64,000 bases of DNA from contig JACPFU010000014.1 in the NCBI GenBank assembly GCA_016182785.1, forward strand, positions 174,604 to 238,603, written 5' to 3'. A program made the position numbers and the translations under genes. The DNA comes from Lysobacterales bacterium. GTDB lineage: Bacteria; Pseudomonadota; Gammaproteobacteria; Xanthomonadales; Ahniellaceae. The notes under the pieces are model-generated. The model made no database searches. It had not been told where the DNA came from and saw only the letters and a program-made list of their open reading frames with translations. This document shows, one piece after another, positions 34,465 through 44,700 of this stretch (positions are counted from its first letter, which is position 1; the number at the start of each line of letters is the position of its first letter).

Positions 34465-34829
34465 GCAACAAGTCCAAGACTGAAAAATCCGCTGCGGCCG
34501 CCGAGGTTCCTGCGAACCGCGTGTCGAGCCGTACCTACGACAAGACCGGCAAGCTCATCGCGGTGCGCGAAATGACGCGTCCACGCGAGATCCAGAGGCG
34601 CCGCGTGACCAGCGAAGTGGAGTCCGTAGCGACGGCGCTCGCACCCGCACCGCCGCGCACGGTTGCCGACGACATCCGCGACGCGATCGGTCTGCTCGAC
34701 CCCAACGACGCGAATGCCTGGACGCAGACCGGCAAGCCGAAGGTCGAAGCCATCGAGACCGTGCTCGGCGTGCCGATCACCGAAGAACAGCGTGACGCCG
34801 TGTGGGCGTCGATCATCCAGGGCAACTGA
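34461..34829 (+). CDS. Small structural-module protein
   Basis: 122 aa. Low-complexity N-terminus (EKSAAAAEVPANRVSS), then DAIGLLDPNDANAWTQTGKP followed by KVEAIETVLG, a short helix-extension-helix-like motif seen in Mu-like virion proteins. Probably binds head or tail. Function unknown. Confidence 0.5.
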   Translation: MSNKSKTEKSAAAAEVPANRVSSRTYDKTGKLIAVREMTRPREIQRRRVTSEVESVATALAPAPPRTVADDIRDAIGLLDPNDANAWTQTGKPKVEAIETVLGVPITEEQRDAVWASIIQGN

Positions 34830-34842
34830 GGAGTAACGCGCC

Positions 34843-35784
34843 ATGCGCTATACCAACATCCTGCTACTCGCGATCGCAGAAGTCGTGTACGGCACGCCGC
34901 CGGCGATGACCGGCGCCGACGCGATCCAGACCAGCAATCTCAAGTGCATGCCGCTCGAAGGCAGCACGGTTCCGTGGAACCGGGACCGTCCCGCGTTCGG
35001 TAACGACATCGCTTTCCATGTCGGCGTCCACGTCGCCGTCGAGTTCGACGTCGCCCTGGTCGGCTCCGGCACGCTCGGCACCGCGCCGGGCTGGGGCAAG
35101 CTGCTGATCGCCTGCGGCTGTACTGAAACGGTCGTGGCGGTGACCTCGGTGAAATACAAACCGAACTCGGCCAGCACCGACTCGGTGGCGATAAAGTTCT
35201 ATCTCGATGGCCAGCTGCATGCGCTGTCGGGCTGCAAGGGCACGTTCTCGATCAAGACCGATTCGCAGGGCATTCCGTTCCTGCACTTCAAGTTCATCGG
35301 CATCTGGTCTGACCCGACGTCGGAAGCGAACCCGACCGGCCTGACCGGCTGGAATGCCTTCCAGCAGCCGGAGCCGGTGACGTTCGACAACACGGCGGCC
35401 ATCAATCTGCACAGCTACGACGCGGTACTGCGCACGTTCAATTTCGAGCAGGGCAACGTGCTGGAGTATTTCGACAACCCGGGCGAGCAGTTCGTCGACA
35501 TCGTCGATCGCGAGAGCAAGGCTTCGATCACCGTGATCGCGCCGGTGCTGTCGTCGAAGAACTACTTCACCGCGGCGAAGGCGAACACGCTCGGCAACCT
35601 CAAGCTCGAACACGGCACGGTCTCGAACAAGCTGGTGTTCTTCGAGGCGGCCGACAACCGTGTGCAACTGCTGCAGCCGAAGTACGGCGAATACAGCGGC
35701 CGCGCGACGCTCGAAGGCAACCTCAACTTCGTCCCGACGACGGCGCTCGACGACGAGTGGGAACTGCGCCTGGCCGCAGCCTGA
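34843..35784 (+). CDS. Major tail tube protein
   Basis: 313 aa, strong GAGGAG upstream. Beta-rich, with VAVEFDVALVGSGTLGTAPG and FHFKFIGIW-like strands typical of tube proteins; LKCMPLEGSTVPWNRDRPAF near the start is a conserved siphovirus-tube pattern. It polymerises around the tape measure. A hairpin follows, before the chaperone gene. Confidence 0.75.
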   Translation: MRYTNILLLAIAEVVYGTPPAMTGADAIQTSNLKCMPLEGSTVPWNRDRPAFGNDIAFHVGVHVAVEFDVALVGSGTLGTAPGWGKLLIACGCTETVVAVTSVKYKPNSASTDSVAIKFYLDGQLHALSGCKGTFSIKTDSQGIPFLHFKFIGIWSDPTSEANPTGLTGWNAFQQPEPVTFDNTAAINLHSYDAVLRTFNFEQGNVLEYFDNPGEQFVDIVDRESKASITVIAPVLSSKNYFTAAKANTLGNLKLEHGTVSNKLVFFEAADNRVQLLQPKYGEYSGRATLEGNLNFVPTTALDDEWELRLAAA

Positions 35785-35799
35785 TCTCCACCAACCCAT

Positions 35800-35823
35800 G
35801 CCGGCGCCTTGAACGGCGCCGGC
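35800..35823 (+). terminator. Hairpin after the tail tube gene
   Basis: A 9-bp perfect stem GCCGGCGCC / GGCGCCGGC with 6-nt loop TTGAAC, 15 bp after the stop. No long T-tract (TGCTGTT). It may stabilise the tube mRNA and reduce expression of the tape measure genes. Confidence 0.55.
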
Positions 35824-35851
35824 TGCTGTTCACTCACCAGAGGCCACCACC

Positions 35852-36334
35852 ATGAGTCCCAAAGCAAACAAGCAACAGATCGGCGAGTTCATCCTCAACA
35901 ACGACGCCACCTACGACTGGATCGTTTATCCGGAAGTGCCTGGCAAGAACGGCGCCCGCGTCAAGGTGAAGATCGGCGCGACGTTCAAGCACGTCACGCC
36001 GGAGCGCCGTGTCGAAGTGCTCGAGGAGTACCGCAAGCTCGTGAAGGAACGCGCGAAGCGGCGCGATCGCGATGAGCCGGCGCCGGTGGATGAGGACGAG
36101 AGCCAGGGCAGCGGTGTTGACGATGTCGAGGCAGTGAAGCAGGCGCTCGGCTTCGAGGGTTCGCTGCTGAGCGAGGTGCTGATCGGCTTCAAATACGTGC
36201 GTGACCCGCAGGGCCAGCCGGTCGAGTTCAACGACGAGACCAAGGCGGCACTGCTGGCCAACTCGTGGGCACGCGGTGCTCTGTTCCGCGGCTACATCAA
36301 GAGCCTGAGCGATCGAGACGACGCGGGAAACTGA
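35852..36334 (+). CDS. Tail assembly chaperone, short form (G)
   Basis: 160 aa. Positioned between tube and tape measure, as lambda G. KHVTPERRVEVLEEYRKLVK and an acidic middle (DEPAPVDEDES) fit the chaperone. The last codons read GGA AAC TGA and overlap the heptamer GGGAAAC, so a fraction of ribosomes should shift to -1 and make a longer product. Confidence 0.75.
   Translation: MSPKANKQQIGEFILNNDATYDWIVYPEVPGKNGARVKVKIGATFKHVTPERRVEVLEEYRKLVKERAKRRDRDEPAPVDEDESQGSGVDDVEAVKQALGFEGSLLSEVLIGFKYVRDPQGQPVEFNDETKAALLANSWARGALFRGYIKSLSDRDDAGN
36325..36331 (+). other. Programmed -1 frameshift site GGGAAAC
   Basis: The heptamer G GGA AAC is in the zero frame directly before the stop TGA (36332-36334). 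It obeys the X XXY YYZ rule. The -1 frame continues to 36738. Downstream G/C-rich sequence could form a stimulatory stem. Confidence 0.8.
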
Positions 36335-36738
36335 TTCGGGCTGCTGAAGCATGGGCTACGGGGCTGACCCGCAATACGTGGGAAAGCCTCGAAGCCCAGA
36401 TGAAGGCACACGGGGCACCGCAGCGGGACATCAACCGCAACCGGCGACTCTGGTTCGCGCAGCAGCCCGAGGTCGATCCGCGGTTCGAGATCTATCCGGA
36501 GAACTGCGTTGCGTTCCAGGTGTTCTGGTCGCTGCGCAACGAGTGGGAGCAGCCAAGTGATCACGGTGGCCGATACACGATTCCACGACCGGACATCGAG
36601 TCGACGATGCGCATGATGGGCGTCGCCGACATCGCCGACACGTTCTGGCGCGTGTGCAAGCTGATCGACACGGCACGCCCGATCAAGTTGCACCAGTTGA
36701 TTGAGGAACGCCGCAACGCAGCGGCGCGTCGCGCATGA
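36332..36738 (+). CDS. Tail assembly chaperone extension (T part of G-T fusion)
   Basis: This frame lacks a convincing start of its own and is reached by -1 slippage at 36325-36331, giving a G-T fusion of about 295 aa whose last 135 residues are encoded here (LIRAAEAWATGLTRNTWESL onward, with FAQQPEVDPRFEIYPENCVA). Its stop overlaps the tape measure ATG (36735). The T part typically binds tail tube and tape measure. Exact fusion residue not verified. Confidence 0.75.
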
Positions 36739-39700
36739 ACGAGTATTCACTGGCCATCGTGATCGACGCCAACGGCAAGGCCGCGATCGGCGAGTTCGAC
36801 GCGGTCACTGGCTCGATGGTGCGCCTGCACGATGCGGCCGAGCTGCTCAAGGACCAGGTCGTGCCGGCTGGCGAGGCCGCTACGGCCGCCAGCAAGAAGT
36901 TCGGCGCGCTCGGCGACAGCATCGAGAAGAACGTCATCCGCGGTGCCAAGGGCGGCGCGATCGCGCTGGCTGGGCTGATCGGCCTGCAGGTCGACGCTGC
37001 CGACAAGGCCGGCAAGCTGGCCGAGAAGCTCGGCGTCAGCACCGAGTGGATCTCCGGCATGGGCTATGCGGCCGATGCGTCCGGTTCGAACCTGAAGAGC
37101 CTGAGCGACGCGCTCGGCAGCTTGTCGGTGAACGCGACCAACGCTGTGCGCGGCAAGCGCGAGCAGGTGGCGCTGTTCGAGGCGATGGGCGTCTCGGCGT
37201 CCGACGCGGCCGGCGGCGTGCGCAGCCTGGATCAGCTGCTGCCGGCGATCGCTGACAAGTTTGCCGGCATGCAGGACGGGCCGGGCAAGGCTGCGCTCGC
37301 GCTCAAGCTGTTCGGTTCCGCAGGGCGTGAACTCATTCCGTACTTGAACGATGGTTCGGCTGGGCTGGACGTGATGCGCCAGCGTGCCGCCGAGCTGGGC
37401 CTGGTCATCTCCGGCGAGACGGCGGCCGGCGCGGCCGAGCTGAAGGACAATATCGACCTGTTGAAGGCCAACCTGCAGGGCATGGCCAACGACATCATGC
37501 GCGCGGTGTTGCCGGCGTTGGTGGACATCACCAGCCACACCAGCGAGATCATCGGCCTGCTCGAACTGCTCGGCACGATCGCCGGCACGGTATACGCGGG
37601 CAAGCTGGTGCGTGGCGCGCTCGACTACGCCAGCGCCCTGGTCGACCTGGTCACCAAGAACCAGGCCGTGGCTGCGGCCGAAACGGCACGCGGTGCGGCT
37701 TCGCAGACGGGGCTGATGGCGTCCATCAAGAGCGTCGGCGCGCTGCAGGCGACCTTCGGCTTGTTGCAGGCAGGTGTGGTCGGCTGGTCGATCGGCACCT
37801 ATCTGCGCGAACAATTCGTGGAAGCGCGACTGTTCGGCATCGCGTTCGTCGAAGGGGTTCTGGTCGGCTGGGAGCGCATCAAACAGTTCGGATCGATCGC
37901 CTGGGCCGGCGTCAGAGCCGCCTTCTTTGGCGCGATCAACCTGATGCGCGACGAACTCGCTGACTTCGTCGGCATGTACGCGAGCGCTGCGGCCATTCTT
38001 CCCGACAAGTTCGGCGGCGCGGCGATCAAGGGAAAGCTCGCCGAATGGCAAGCTGCTCTGCGTCCAGCAACGAGCGCTGCCACGGAGTTCGCAAAAGAGG
38101 TCAAGGCGGTCGACGACGCGTTCCTCGCTGAAGAGGCTCGGATCAAGACGATCACTGGCGACATGGCCGACTACGAGCTCGCCGCCGAGGCAGCGAAGCA
38201 CCAAACCAAGGGCCTGACCGAGGAAACGAAGAAGGCGCCACCGCCACTGGTCGCGATCGGCGACGCTTCGGCGGACGCCGCCGAGAAGCTCAAGCAGTTC
38301 CAGGAAAAGGTCGATGGTCTGGTCGAGTCGCTGCTCGTTAACCGCGACGCCGAAGAAGATCTGACGCTGATGATTGCGCTGGAGGAAGCGGCGCGTGCAG
38401 GTCAGACCGAGCGCGTGGAGGAACTCACGCGCGCGCTGGAGAAGCTGCACGAGCGCCAACTCGATGACCTGGAAGCAACGAAGACGGCCGCCGAGTTCAT
38501 TGCCGAGATCAACAAGCAGTACGAGACTGAAGTCCGTCTGGCCGGCATGAGTGCTGAGCAACGTCGTATCGAGACTCAGGTGTTGAACGCCTTGAACCAG
38601 GCGCACCAGAACAAAATCGATATGACGCCGCAGCAGATCGCAGATCTGCGGGCGGTGATCGCCGCAGGCGAAGCGAACATCACCAACCTCGAAGCGCAGC
38701 AGCTGGCCGTCGAAGACAATGCGCGTGCGTGGGACGACTTCACGGGTGGGTTGGCTGATGCCGCCCTGCAGGGTGCGCAAGGCGTGAAGCGTTGGTGGAA
38801 CCAAATGATCGACGACATGAAGCGCCAGCTCATTCAGAGCGGTTTGCTGCGCCTGTTCGGCAGCATCTTCAACACCGGCGGCGCGCAGGCGGGCGGATCG
38901 TTGCTCGGGTCGTTGTTCAGCGGTGCGTCCGGGGCGAGCGGTTCGGGATCGGGCGCCAGCAGCCTGCTGTCGATGTTCGGCTCGGGCTCCGGCGGAAATG
39001 GCCTCATGTCCACAATCGCGGGGTGGTTCGGTGCGGGCGCGGGCGGAGCTGGCGCTGGCCTCGGATTCAGTGGCGTCGCGGCGTCCGGTCTGCAGGCCGG
39101 CATGACGAACCTGGGATACGGCGCCATCCCGAACTATGCGGGCGGTGCGGCAGTCAGCGGTGGCGCGGCGGCTGGTGGCCAAGGCGCGGCGCTGGGCGGC
39201 CTTGGTGCCGCCGGCATCGCTGCCATCGTCGTCATTGCCGCGATGGTCAACGACAAGCTCTACGGCCAGGGCTGGCGCTCGCACGGCGGCGACCTCGCGC
39301 TCCGCAGCGGCACCAGTGTGCACGGCGGCGGCAGTTCCAACGTCGGCCTCGGCGCGCTGGGCCAGCCGAACGCGATGACCGAGGGCCTGCTACGTCGCCT
39401 CGGTCTCAGTGATCGAGTGTCGTCGCTGTTGACGGGCATGGGAATCCACACGCGGTTGTTCGGGCGCAAGGCGCCGCAATTCGAGCGACAGGACACCAAC
39501 CTCACCTTCGGCGCCGGCGGCGTCGGCGGCAACATGGTTGACCACGTCATCGAGCGCGGCGGGCTGTTCCGCAGCAATCGCCGCAGTGTCCACAACACGG
39601 GCCTCGGTGAAGAGCAGCGCAGCGCGGCCGAGGCGATCATGGAGATCATCACAGGCGCGATGCAAGACGCGGCGCGCATGCTGAAAGCCGACCCGCCGGA

Positions 39701-42239
39701 CGTGCTGAACTCCGCGATCCGCGAGGTCACCAAGTTCGACAAAAAGGGCAAGGCGACCGGCAGCGAAATCTTCGTGGACATTCTCGGCCGCACGTTCAAA
39801 GAGGCCGACATCGATCACGCCACCATGCGCATCGCCGCCGAGAATATCCTCGCAACACTCGACAAGAGCATCGCCGAGGCGGCCACCGCCGCGCGGCCAG
39901 CAGCATCGGCCGAAGCCATCGCGAAGATCCTCGCGCCCGAGCGCGACATCGGTGACGGCCCCGGCGGCCCCGGCCGCGTCGGCGGACCCGGTGAGCAGGT
40001 AGCCGCAGCGGTCACCGAAGTTCAGGCGATCGCAGAGCGGTGGCGCAGTAGCGCCGAAGACCTGCTCGCCGGCGCGAACTTTCTTGTGCTCGCGCAGACG
40101 CAGATCGCGGCCGGCAACAACCTTCTCGGCGCCGGCGGCTCGCTGACCGAGATCACCGACCTGGTCGAAGAGATGGCCCGCGGTGAGGAATCGCTGAGCG
40201 ATACCTTTGCGCGGCTGTTCGCGTCCACCGAACTGGTGCGCTCGTCGTTCGAGCTGATCGACAGCACCATCAACACCAGCGGCGCGGCTTTCGTCGAGTG
40301 GTCGCAAGACTTCGTCGATGCCGCCGGCGGCCTGGACGCGGCCAGTGCGCTGTTCAACGACTACATGGCCAACTTCTACAGTGCGGCCGAGCGCAACGAA
40401 CAGGCGCTGGCGGCACTGGTGCAGTCGCGTAGCAGCTCGCTCGAAGGCATCGGGCTCGACCCGGACACGACGGCCGAACAGTTCCGCGCCCAGTTCGAGG
40501 CCGCCTTGTCGACCTTGTCGCCCGAGGACACGGTGGCGTGGCTGGAAGCGGCACGCGCGATGGCACTGCTCGACACCGCACTCGAAGCCGTCGCTCAGCA
40601 GGCCATCGAGGCAGCGATGTTCACGCAGTCGTTGGGCGACGCTGTCATGGCGCAGGAAGGCGGCATGTACACGCGCGAGCGGGTGCGCATCGAGCGCGCC
40701 ACCGCTGGCTACATCGCCGACGCGAATGCGATCGCGCGTGCACGCGGCGAGGAAGGCGCGAGCGCGCGGGACCTCGCGTTGATCCACCGCTGGGCGTCGA
40801 ACGAGTACAGGCGCGCGCTGGCGCAATTCGAAGCCGGTGCACGCGACCTGATCTCGTCGCTCGGCTACGACGCGTTGTCGCTGATCGAGCACCAGATCGC
40901 CGAGGCGGAGGCAGCGCAAGCCGCCGCCAATTCGCAGTCGAGCGCTATCGGCGCCGTCGACGACGCCGCGACCAGCATGTTCGAGCGCTGGCGCGACGGC
41001 ATCATCAGCCTCAACCAGTATCTCGACAGTCTGCTGACCGGGTCGAATTCACCGCTCTCGATCGAAGACCGAATGGCGGAGGCGCAGCGCCAGCTCGACG
41101 CGGCACTCGGCGCCGCCGGACGTGGTGATGTCGATGCGCTGAATTCGCTGCCTCAGATCTTCGACGCCTACATGGCGGTGCTGCGCGAGATGGAGGCCTC
41201 GGGCACGGATTCGAGCGGCCCGATCTTGCAGTACATCGAGCAGATGCGCGCGCTGGGCGTGAACCCCTACGCGCCCACCGGCGGCGGCACACCAGGCACC
41301 GTGCAGCTGGTGCCGAGCCCCGAACTCGAAGCGCTCTATGCACGTCAACGCGAGCTGCAGGCACAGTACGACGCCGCCGAGCGCGCCATGCGTGCCCAGG
41401 AGCTGGCTGCGTACCTGATCGCCGTCACTGAGATCTCCGGCGAAACGATCTTCGCCGCTGGGGAACGCCTCGGCGTCAACTTCGAGCAGTTCCTGACCGA
41501 CCTGGGCGCGACCACCACCGCGACCACTGCCGACCAGATCGTTGCGCTTGGCCTGGTGGCCAACACGCTCGCGGTCGAGCTGCCGGAACTGGCTGAACAC
41601 CTCGGCCTGTCGCTCGGCGCATTGAACGACACGCAGTCGTTGCTCAACGATGCGCTGGAGCTGACGATCAACGGGCTGCCGGAAGGCATCCGCGACCAAT
41701 TGCTGCCGGCCTTCGATCAGCTGCAGGCGGCCACGACGCCGGAGGAAGTGGAAGCGGCGCTCGATCGCCTGGCCGAGCTGACCAACGCGCTGCCGGAAGA
41801 GTTCCGCATGCAGCTGGCGCCGTACCTGGCCAATGTCGATCCGATCACCGATGCGACCTTCGATGACCTCGACTTCCTGTCCGGCATCGACGAGAACACG
41901 GCGGCCTCGCGTTTGCTGCTGGGGCATATCCTTGACGAGATGCGCGGCACCGCTACGCCGCCTGCGGCCCCGCAGGCACCCGCGCCGACATCGGCGGTCG
42001 GCGGCGACGCATCGGCAGGCACGGTCTATGCGAAGTCGTTCGGTGACCCCGGCAACCAGGTCATCGTTGACGAAGTGCGCGCGATGCGGACATCGATCAC
42101 CGTGCTCGCCGAGGTGGTTGAAGAGCGCCTGCGCGCGCATGAGCGCGCCACCGTCGATAGTCAGAGTGAGGCCGCGCAGAAGGTGTCGGAGTCGGTCGAT
42201 CAGCTTGGCCGCACGGGCGCATTGGTGAGGAACGGATGA
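36735..42239 (+). CDS. Tail tape measure protein
   Basis: 1834 aa, the largest gene. N-terminal residues (FDAVTGSMVRLHDAAELLKD; AGKLAEKLGVSTEWISGMGY) match tail length tape measures; there are hydrophobic stretches at about 260-340 and a Gly/Ala/Ser-rich region at about 710-860 that includes GSGSGASSLLSMFGSGSGG. Coiled-coil stretches cover the rest. By lambda's scale of about 1.5 angstrom per residue this would mean a tail roughly 270 nm long. Upstream frameshifted chaperone and downstream tip proteins complete the module. Confidence 0.9.
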   Translation: MNEYSLAIVIDANGKAAIGEFDAVTGSMVRLHDAAELLKDQVVPAGEAATAASKKFGALGDSIEKNVIRGAKGGAIALAGLIGLQVDAADKAGKLAEKLGVSTEWISGMGYAADASGSNLKSLSDALGSLSVNATNAVRGKREQVALFEAMGVSASDAAGGVRSLDQLLPAIADKFAGMQDGPGKAALALKLFGSAGRELIPYLNDGSAGLDVMRQRAAELGLVISGETAAGAAELKDNIDLLKANLQGMANDIMRAVLPALVDITSHTSEIIGLLELLGTIAGTVYAGKLVRGALDYASALVDLVTKNQAVAAAETARGAASQTGLMASIKSVGALQATFGLLQAGVVGWSIGTYLREQFVEARLFGIAFVEGVLVGWERIKQFGSIAWAGVRAAFFGAINLMRDELADFVGMYASAAAILPDKFGGAAIKGKLAEWQAALRPATSAATEFAKEVKAVDDAFLAEEARIKTITGDMADYELAAEAAKHQTKGLTEETKKAPPPLVAIGDASADAAEKLKQFQEKVDGLVESLLVNRDAEEDLTLMIALEEAARAGQTERVEELTRALEKLHERQLDDLEATKTAAEFIAEINKQYETEVRLAGMSAEQRRIETQVLNALNQAHQNKIDMTPQQIADLRAVIAAGEANITNLEAQQLAVEDNARAWDDFTGGLADAALQGAQGVKRWWNQMIDDMKRQLIQSGLLRLFGSIFNTGGAQAGGSLLGSLFSGASGASGSGSGASSLLSMFGSGSGGNGLMSTIAGWFGAGAGGAGAGLGFSGVAASGLQAGMTNLGYGAIPNYAGGAAVSGGAAAGGQGAALGGLGAAGIAAIVVIAAMVNDKLYGQGWRSHGGDLALRSGTSVHGGGSSNVGLGALGQPNAMTEGLLRRLGLSDRVSSLLTGMGIHTRLFGRKAPQFERQDTNLTFGAGGVGGNMVDHVIERGGLFRSNRRSVHNTGLGEEQRSAAEAIMEIITGAMQDAARMLKADPPDVLNSAIREVTKFDKKGKATGSEIFVDILGRTFKEADIDHATMRIAAENILATLDKSIAEAATAARPAASAEAIAKILAPERDIGDGPGGPGRVGGPGEQVAAAVTEVQAIAERWRSSAEDLLAGANFLVLAQTQIAAGNNLLGAGGSLTEITDLVEEMARGEESLSDTFARLFASTELVRSSFELIDSTINTSGAAFVEWSQDFVDAAGGLDAASALFNDYMANFYSAAERNEQALAALVQSRSSSLEGIGLDPDTTAEQFRAQFEAALSTLSPEDTVAWLEAARAMALLDTALEAVAQQAIEAAMFTQSLGDAVMAQEGGMYTRERVRIERATAGYIADANAIARARGEEGASARDLALIHRWASNEYRRALAQFEAGARDLISSLGYDALSLIEHQIAEAEAAQAAANSQSSAIGAVDDAATSMFERWRDGIISLNQYLDSLLTGSNSPLSIEDRMAEAQRQLDAALGAAGRGDVDALNSLPQIFDAYMAVLREMEASGTDSSGPILQYIEQMRALGVNPYAPTGGGTPGTVQLVPSPELEALYARQRELQAQYDAAERAMRAQELAAYLIAVTEISGETIFAAGERLGVNFEQFLTDLGATTTATTADQIVALGLVANTLAVELPELAEHLGLSLGALNDTQSLLNDALELTINGLPEGIRDQLLPAFDQLQAATTPEEVEAALDRLAELTNALPEEFRMQLAPYLANVDPITDATFDDLDFLSGIDENTAASRLLLGHILDEMRGTATPPAAPQAPAPTSAVGGDASAGTVYAKSFGDPGNQVIVDEVRAMRTSITVLAEVVEERLRAHERATVDSQSEAAQKVSESVDQLGRTGALVRNG

Positions 42240-44698
42240 GCCGTCGCATCCTGCTCACGCACATCCATGCACAGCGGCCTGGTGCCATCACCTACGCAGC
42301 GTGGAATCCGGCGGACAAGAACGCCAACATCGCGCTGTCGAATGGCGACCTCACGGCAACCTCGGCCGCGGCCACCGGCCAGTCGGTGCGTGCGACGCAG
42401 GCGTTCGAGGCGGGCAAGAGCTACTTCTGGACCGTGCATTGGGACTCGGGCACGGCCCTGTATGTGGGTGTCGGTAACGCGGCGGCGTCGCTCGCGCAAG
42501 CACCTGGCGCAAACGCCAACGGCTGGGCGCTGAATGCGGGCACGGGGCAGAAGTACACGAACGGCGTGCTCACCGCATACCAGAGCGGCATCGCGGCCGG
42601 CGGCACCATCGGCGTGTTGATGCGCTGGAAAGCGGCCACGTCGACGTGGGACTTGGTCTTCACGTCGACGGGGCTTCTGTTTTCCAGTGTCGGGCACACC
42701 GGGCTGAGCGGTACGTTGTATCCGATGGTGGGCTCGACGGTGGCCTTCGCTGCGACTGCGAATTTCGGGCAGACCGTGCCGATGGCCATCCCAGCGCTCG
42801 ATGGCGGACAGCCCGGCATTTGGACGCAAGCTGCGGCCATCGACGAAGTGCTGCGTTACGCATCGGAGACTTTCATCACCGGCTCGGCCAGCACGCCGGC
42901 GAACACGTTGTACGAGGGCCGGCTGGCCAAGAACTCGGACCCGGTCATCAAGTCCGACGCCTCAACCTGGATTGATGGCGGTGGTTCGGCGACGACGACG
43001 ATCGCCGAGATCGTGTTCAACAATGGCGACCGTCAGTTGAACGACCTGGCTGGGCTGATCCTGCGCGATCGCCCGGTAGAGTTCCTATACGGCGATGAAA
43101 CGGACGTCCTCGACCCGAGCACGTGCACGCCTTACGCCAACGGCACGCTCGATCGGCATAGCGACCTGGCCGACGAGACGGTGAAGTTTGTCTTCGGCGA
43201 CATGATGCTGAAGTTCGACCAGGCTGCGGTGACGGCCAAGTATCCGACCTGGATTCAGGAGCCGTCGCTGGTCGATCGCAACATGCCGCTCTGCCTCGGC
43301 CTCGCGCGCAACATCGACCCAGTCGTCGTCGAGACTGCGCTTGGTTACAACGACGTGCACGACGACGCGATCCTCGCCGTCGACGCCGTGAGCGACCAGG
43401 GCGATCCCGACACCTACGGCGTGGACTACACGAACCGCAACAACGGCTTCGACCGGGTGTTCGCCCCGGTGGGCAAGTCGGCCGCAACAATCCGCGGCGC
43501 AGTGAAGCGCGGCACGGCGCTGTTCAACGAGGCCTTCGCAGCCTGGTCGGCCGGCGCGTTCGATCCGAATCCAACCGGATGGACGGTGTCTGGCGAGAGC
43601 GGCACCAACGAGCGCGTGTATGAGCGCACGGCGGGCCGGTGCGCGCTGAAGAAGAACGGCGCGGCGCCGGCCTTGTACATGGAGCGCAATATCGGTCTGG
43701 TCGCCGGCACCACCTACGTCTGCGTCGTGAACTGCACCTATTGGGGTTCGGGCGGAATCGAGTTCCGCACCGCGACAGGTGGCGGCGTGCAGTCGTCCAT
43801 CCAGTTCCTGCTCGACAGTTCGAAGCGTGATGGCGTGCATGCGTTCTGCTTCACGCCGGCGGCGTCGCACACGCACCTGCGGGTACGCATCGAAGCTTCC
43901 AACGTGGCCGAGGCCGAGTTCGAGTCGATCGACGTCTATCCGGCCACCCTGATCGAGCAGCTGCAGGACTGGATCACCGAGATCGCCGTGACGCGCTCGG
44001 GCTTCTCGACGTCCGACCTGGACACCACGGGCATTGCCGCGATGAATGCGCTGCTGCCGTACACGCTCGGCTTCTACAGCCGCGAGCCCATCACCCGCCG
44101 CCAGCTCCTGGTCGAGACGATGAATTCGTTCTGCGGCTGGATCGGCCCGGACCGGCTGAACCAGCTGAGCGTCGGCCGACTGCAGGAGCCCGCACCCACG
44201 CCGGTGATGACACTCACCGAGGACGACTTGCTCGACGACTGGACGCGTGAGCTCGATCGCGCGCCGAAGCTGTCGACGTCGATCGGTGCCGCACGCAACT
44301 GGAGCCGCCACACCGATGCCGATTTCGCGGGCTCGGTACCGGCGGCCACGAAGGCGCTCCTGCGTGCCGAGTATCAGTCGGTGTGCAAGGCCGTGGGTGT
44401 GGTTGACCCGATCTACGAGCATGCCCGCACAGCAGCACCTTTCGGCACGCTGCTGCGGACCGCGGCCGACGCGCAGCTGCTCGCCGACCACATCGCGGTT
44501 TGCTATCGCGCACCGCGGTTCTGGTATGCGGGCTCCACACTGCTCGAGACGGACGCTGCGATCGCATTGAAGCGCGGCGACACCATCTCGATCGAACTGC
44601 CGAAGTTCGGGTACTCGAGTGGCGTGTTGATGGTCGTGCGCGGGATCGAGCTGGGCTGGCGTCGTCAGGTCGTCAAACTGAAACTGAGGGGCCCCTGA
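42236..44698 (+). CDS. Tail tip/hub protein with N-terminal SPRY-like domain
   Basis: 820 aa, overlapping the tape measure stop. Residues about 20-180 (NIALSNGDLTATSAAATGQS, SYFWTVHWDSGTALYVGVGN, ending with FAATANFGQT) correspond to a SPRY-like beta-sandwich, which in phages may bind host receptors. The central and C-terminal parts look like a baseplate hub: TIRGAVKRGTALFNEAFAAW inserted carbohydrate-binding-like beta domain, then ARAPKLSTSIGAARNWSRH-like repeats of a hub. Likely the distal tail hub. Confidence 0.65.
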   Translation: MSRRILLTHIHAQRPGAITYAAWNPADKNANIALSNGDLTATSAAATGQSVRATQAFEAGKSYFWTVHWDSGTALYVGVGNAAASLAQAPGANANGWALNAGTGQKYTNGVLTAYQSGIAAGGTIGVLMRWKAATSTWDLVFTSTGLLFSSVGHTGLSGTLYPMVGSTVAFAATANFGQTVPMAIPALDGGQPGIWTQAAAIDEVLRYASETFITGSASTPANTLYEGRLAKNSDPVIKSDASTWIDGGGSATTTIAEIVFNNGDRQLNDLAGLILRDRPVEFLYGDETDVLDPSTCTPYANGTLDRHSDLADETVKFVFGDMMLKFDQAAVTAKYPTWIQEPSLVDRNMPLCLGLARNIDPVVVETALGYNDVHDDAILAVDAVSDQGDPDTYGVDYTNRNNGFDRVFAPVGKSAATIRGAVKRGTALFNEAFAAWSAGAFDPNPTGWTVSGESGTNERVYERTAGRCALKKNGAAPALYMERNIGLVAGTTYVCVVNCTYWGSGGIEFRTATGGGVQSSIQFLLDSSKRDGVHAFCFTPAASHTHLRVRIEASNVAEAEFESIDVYPATLIEQLQDWITEIAVTRSGFSTSDLDTTGIAAMNALLPYTLGFYSREPITRRQLLVETMNSFCGWIGPDRLNQLSVGRLQEPAPTPVMTLTEDDLLDDWTRELDRAPKLSTSIGAARNWSRHTDADFAGSVPAATKALLRAEYQSVCKAVGVVDPIYEHARTAAPFGTLLRTAADAQLLADHIAVCYRAPRFWYAGSTLLETDAAIALKRGDTISIELPKFGYSSGVLMVVRGIELGWRRQVVKLKLRGP

Positions 44699-44700
44699 TC

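Noticed and set aside
36265..36331. Independent start of the second tail chaperone frame at 36265
   Set aside because: The slippery heptamer at 36325 explains its translation; the N-terminal 22 residues are out-of-frame sequence.
36747..40919. Long minus-strand frames opposite the tape measure gene
   Set aside because: Antisense shadows of a long coding sequence; composition is unlike a real protein and no ribosome sites fit.
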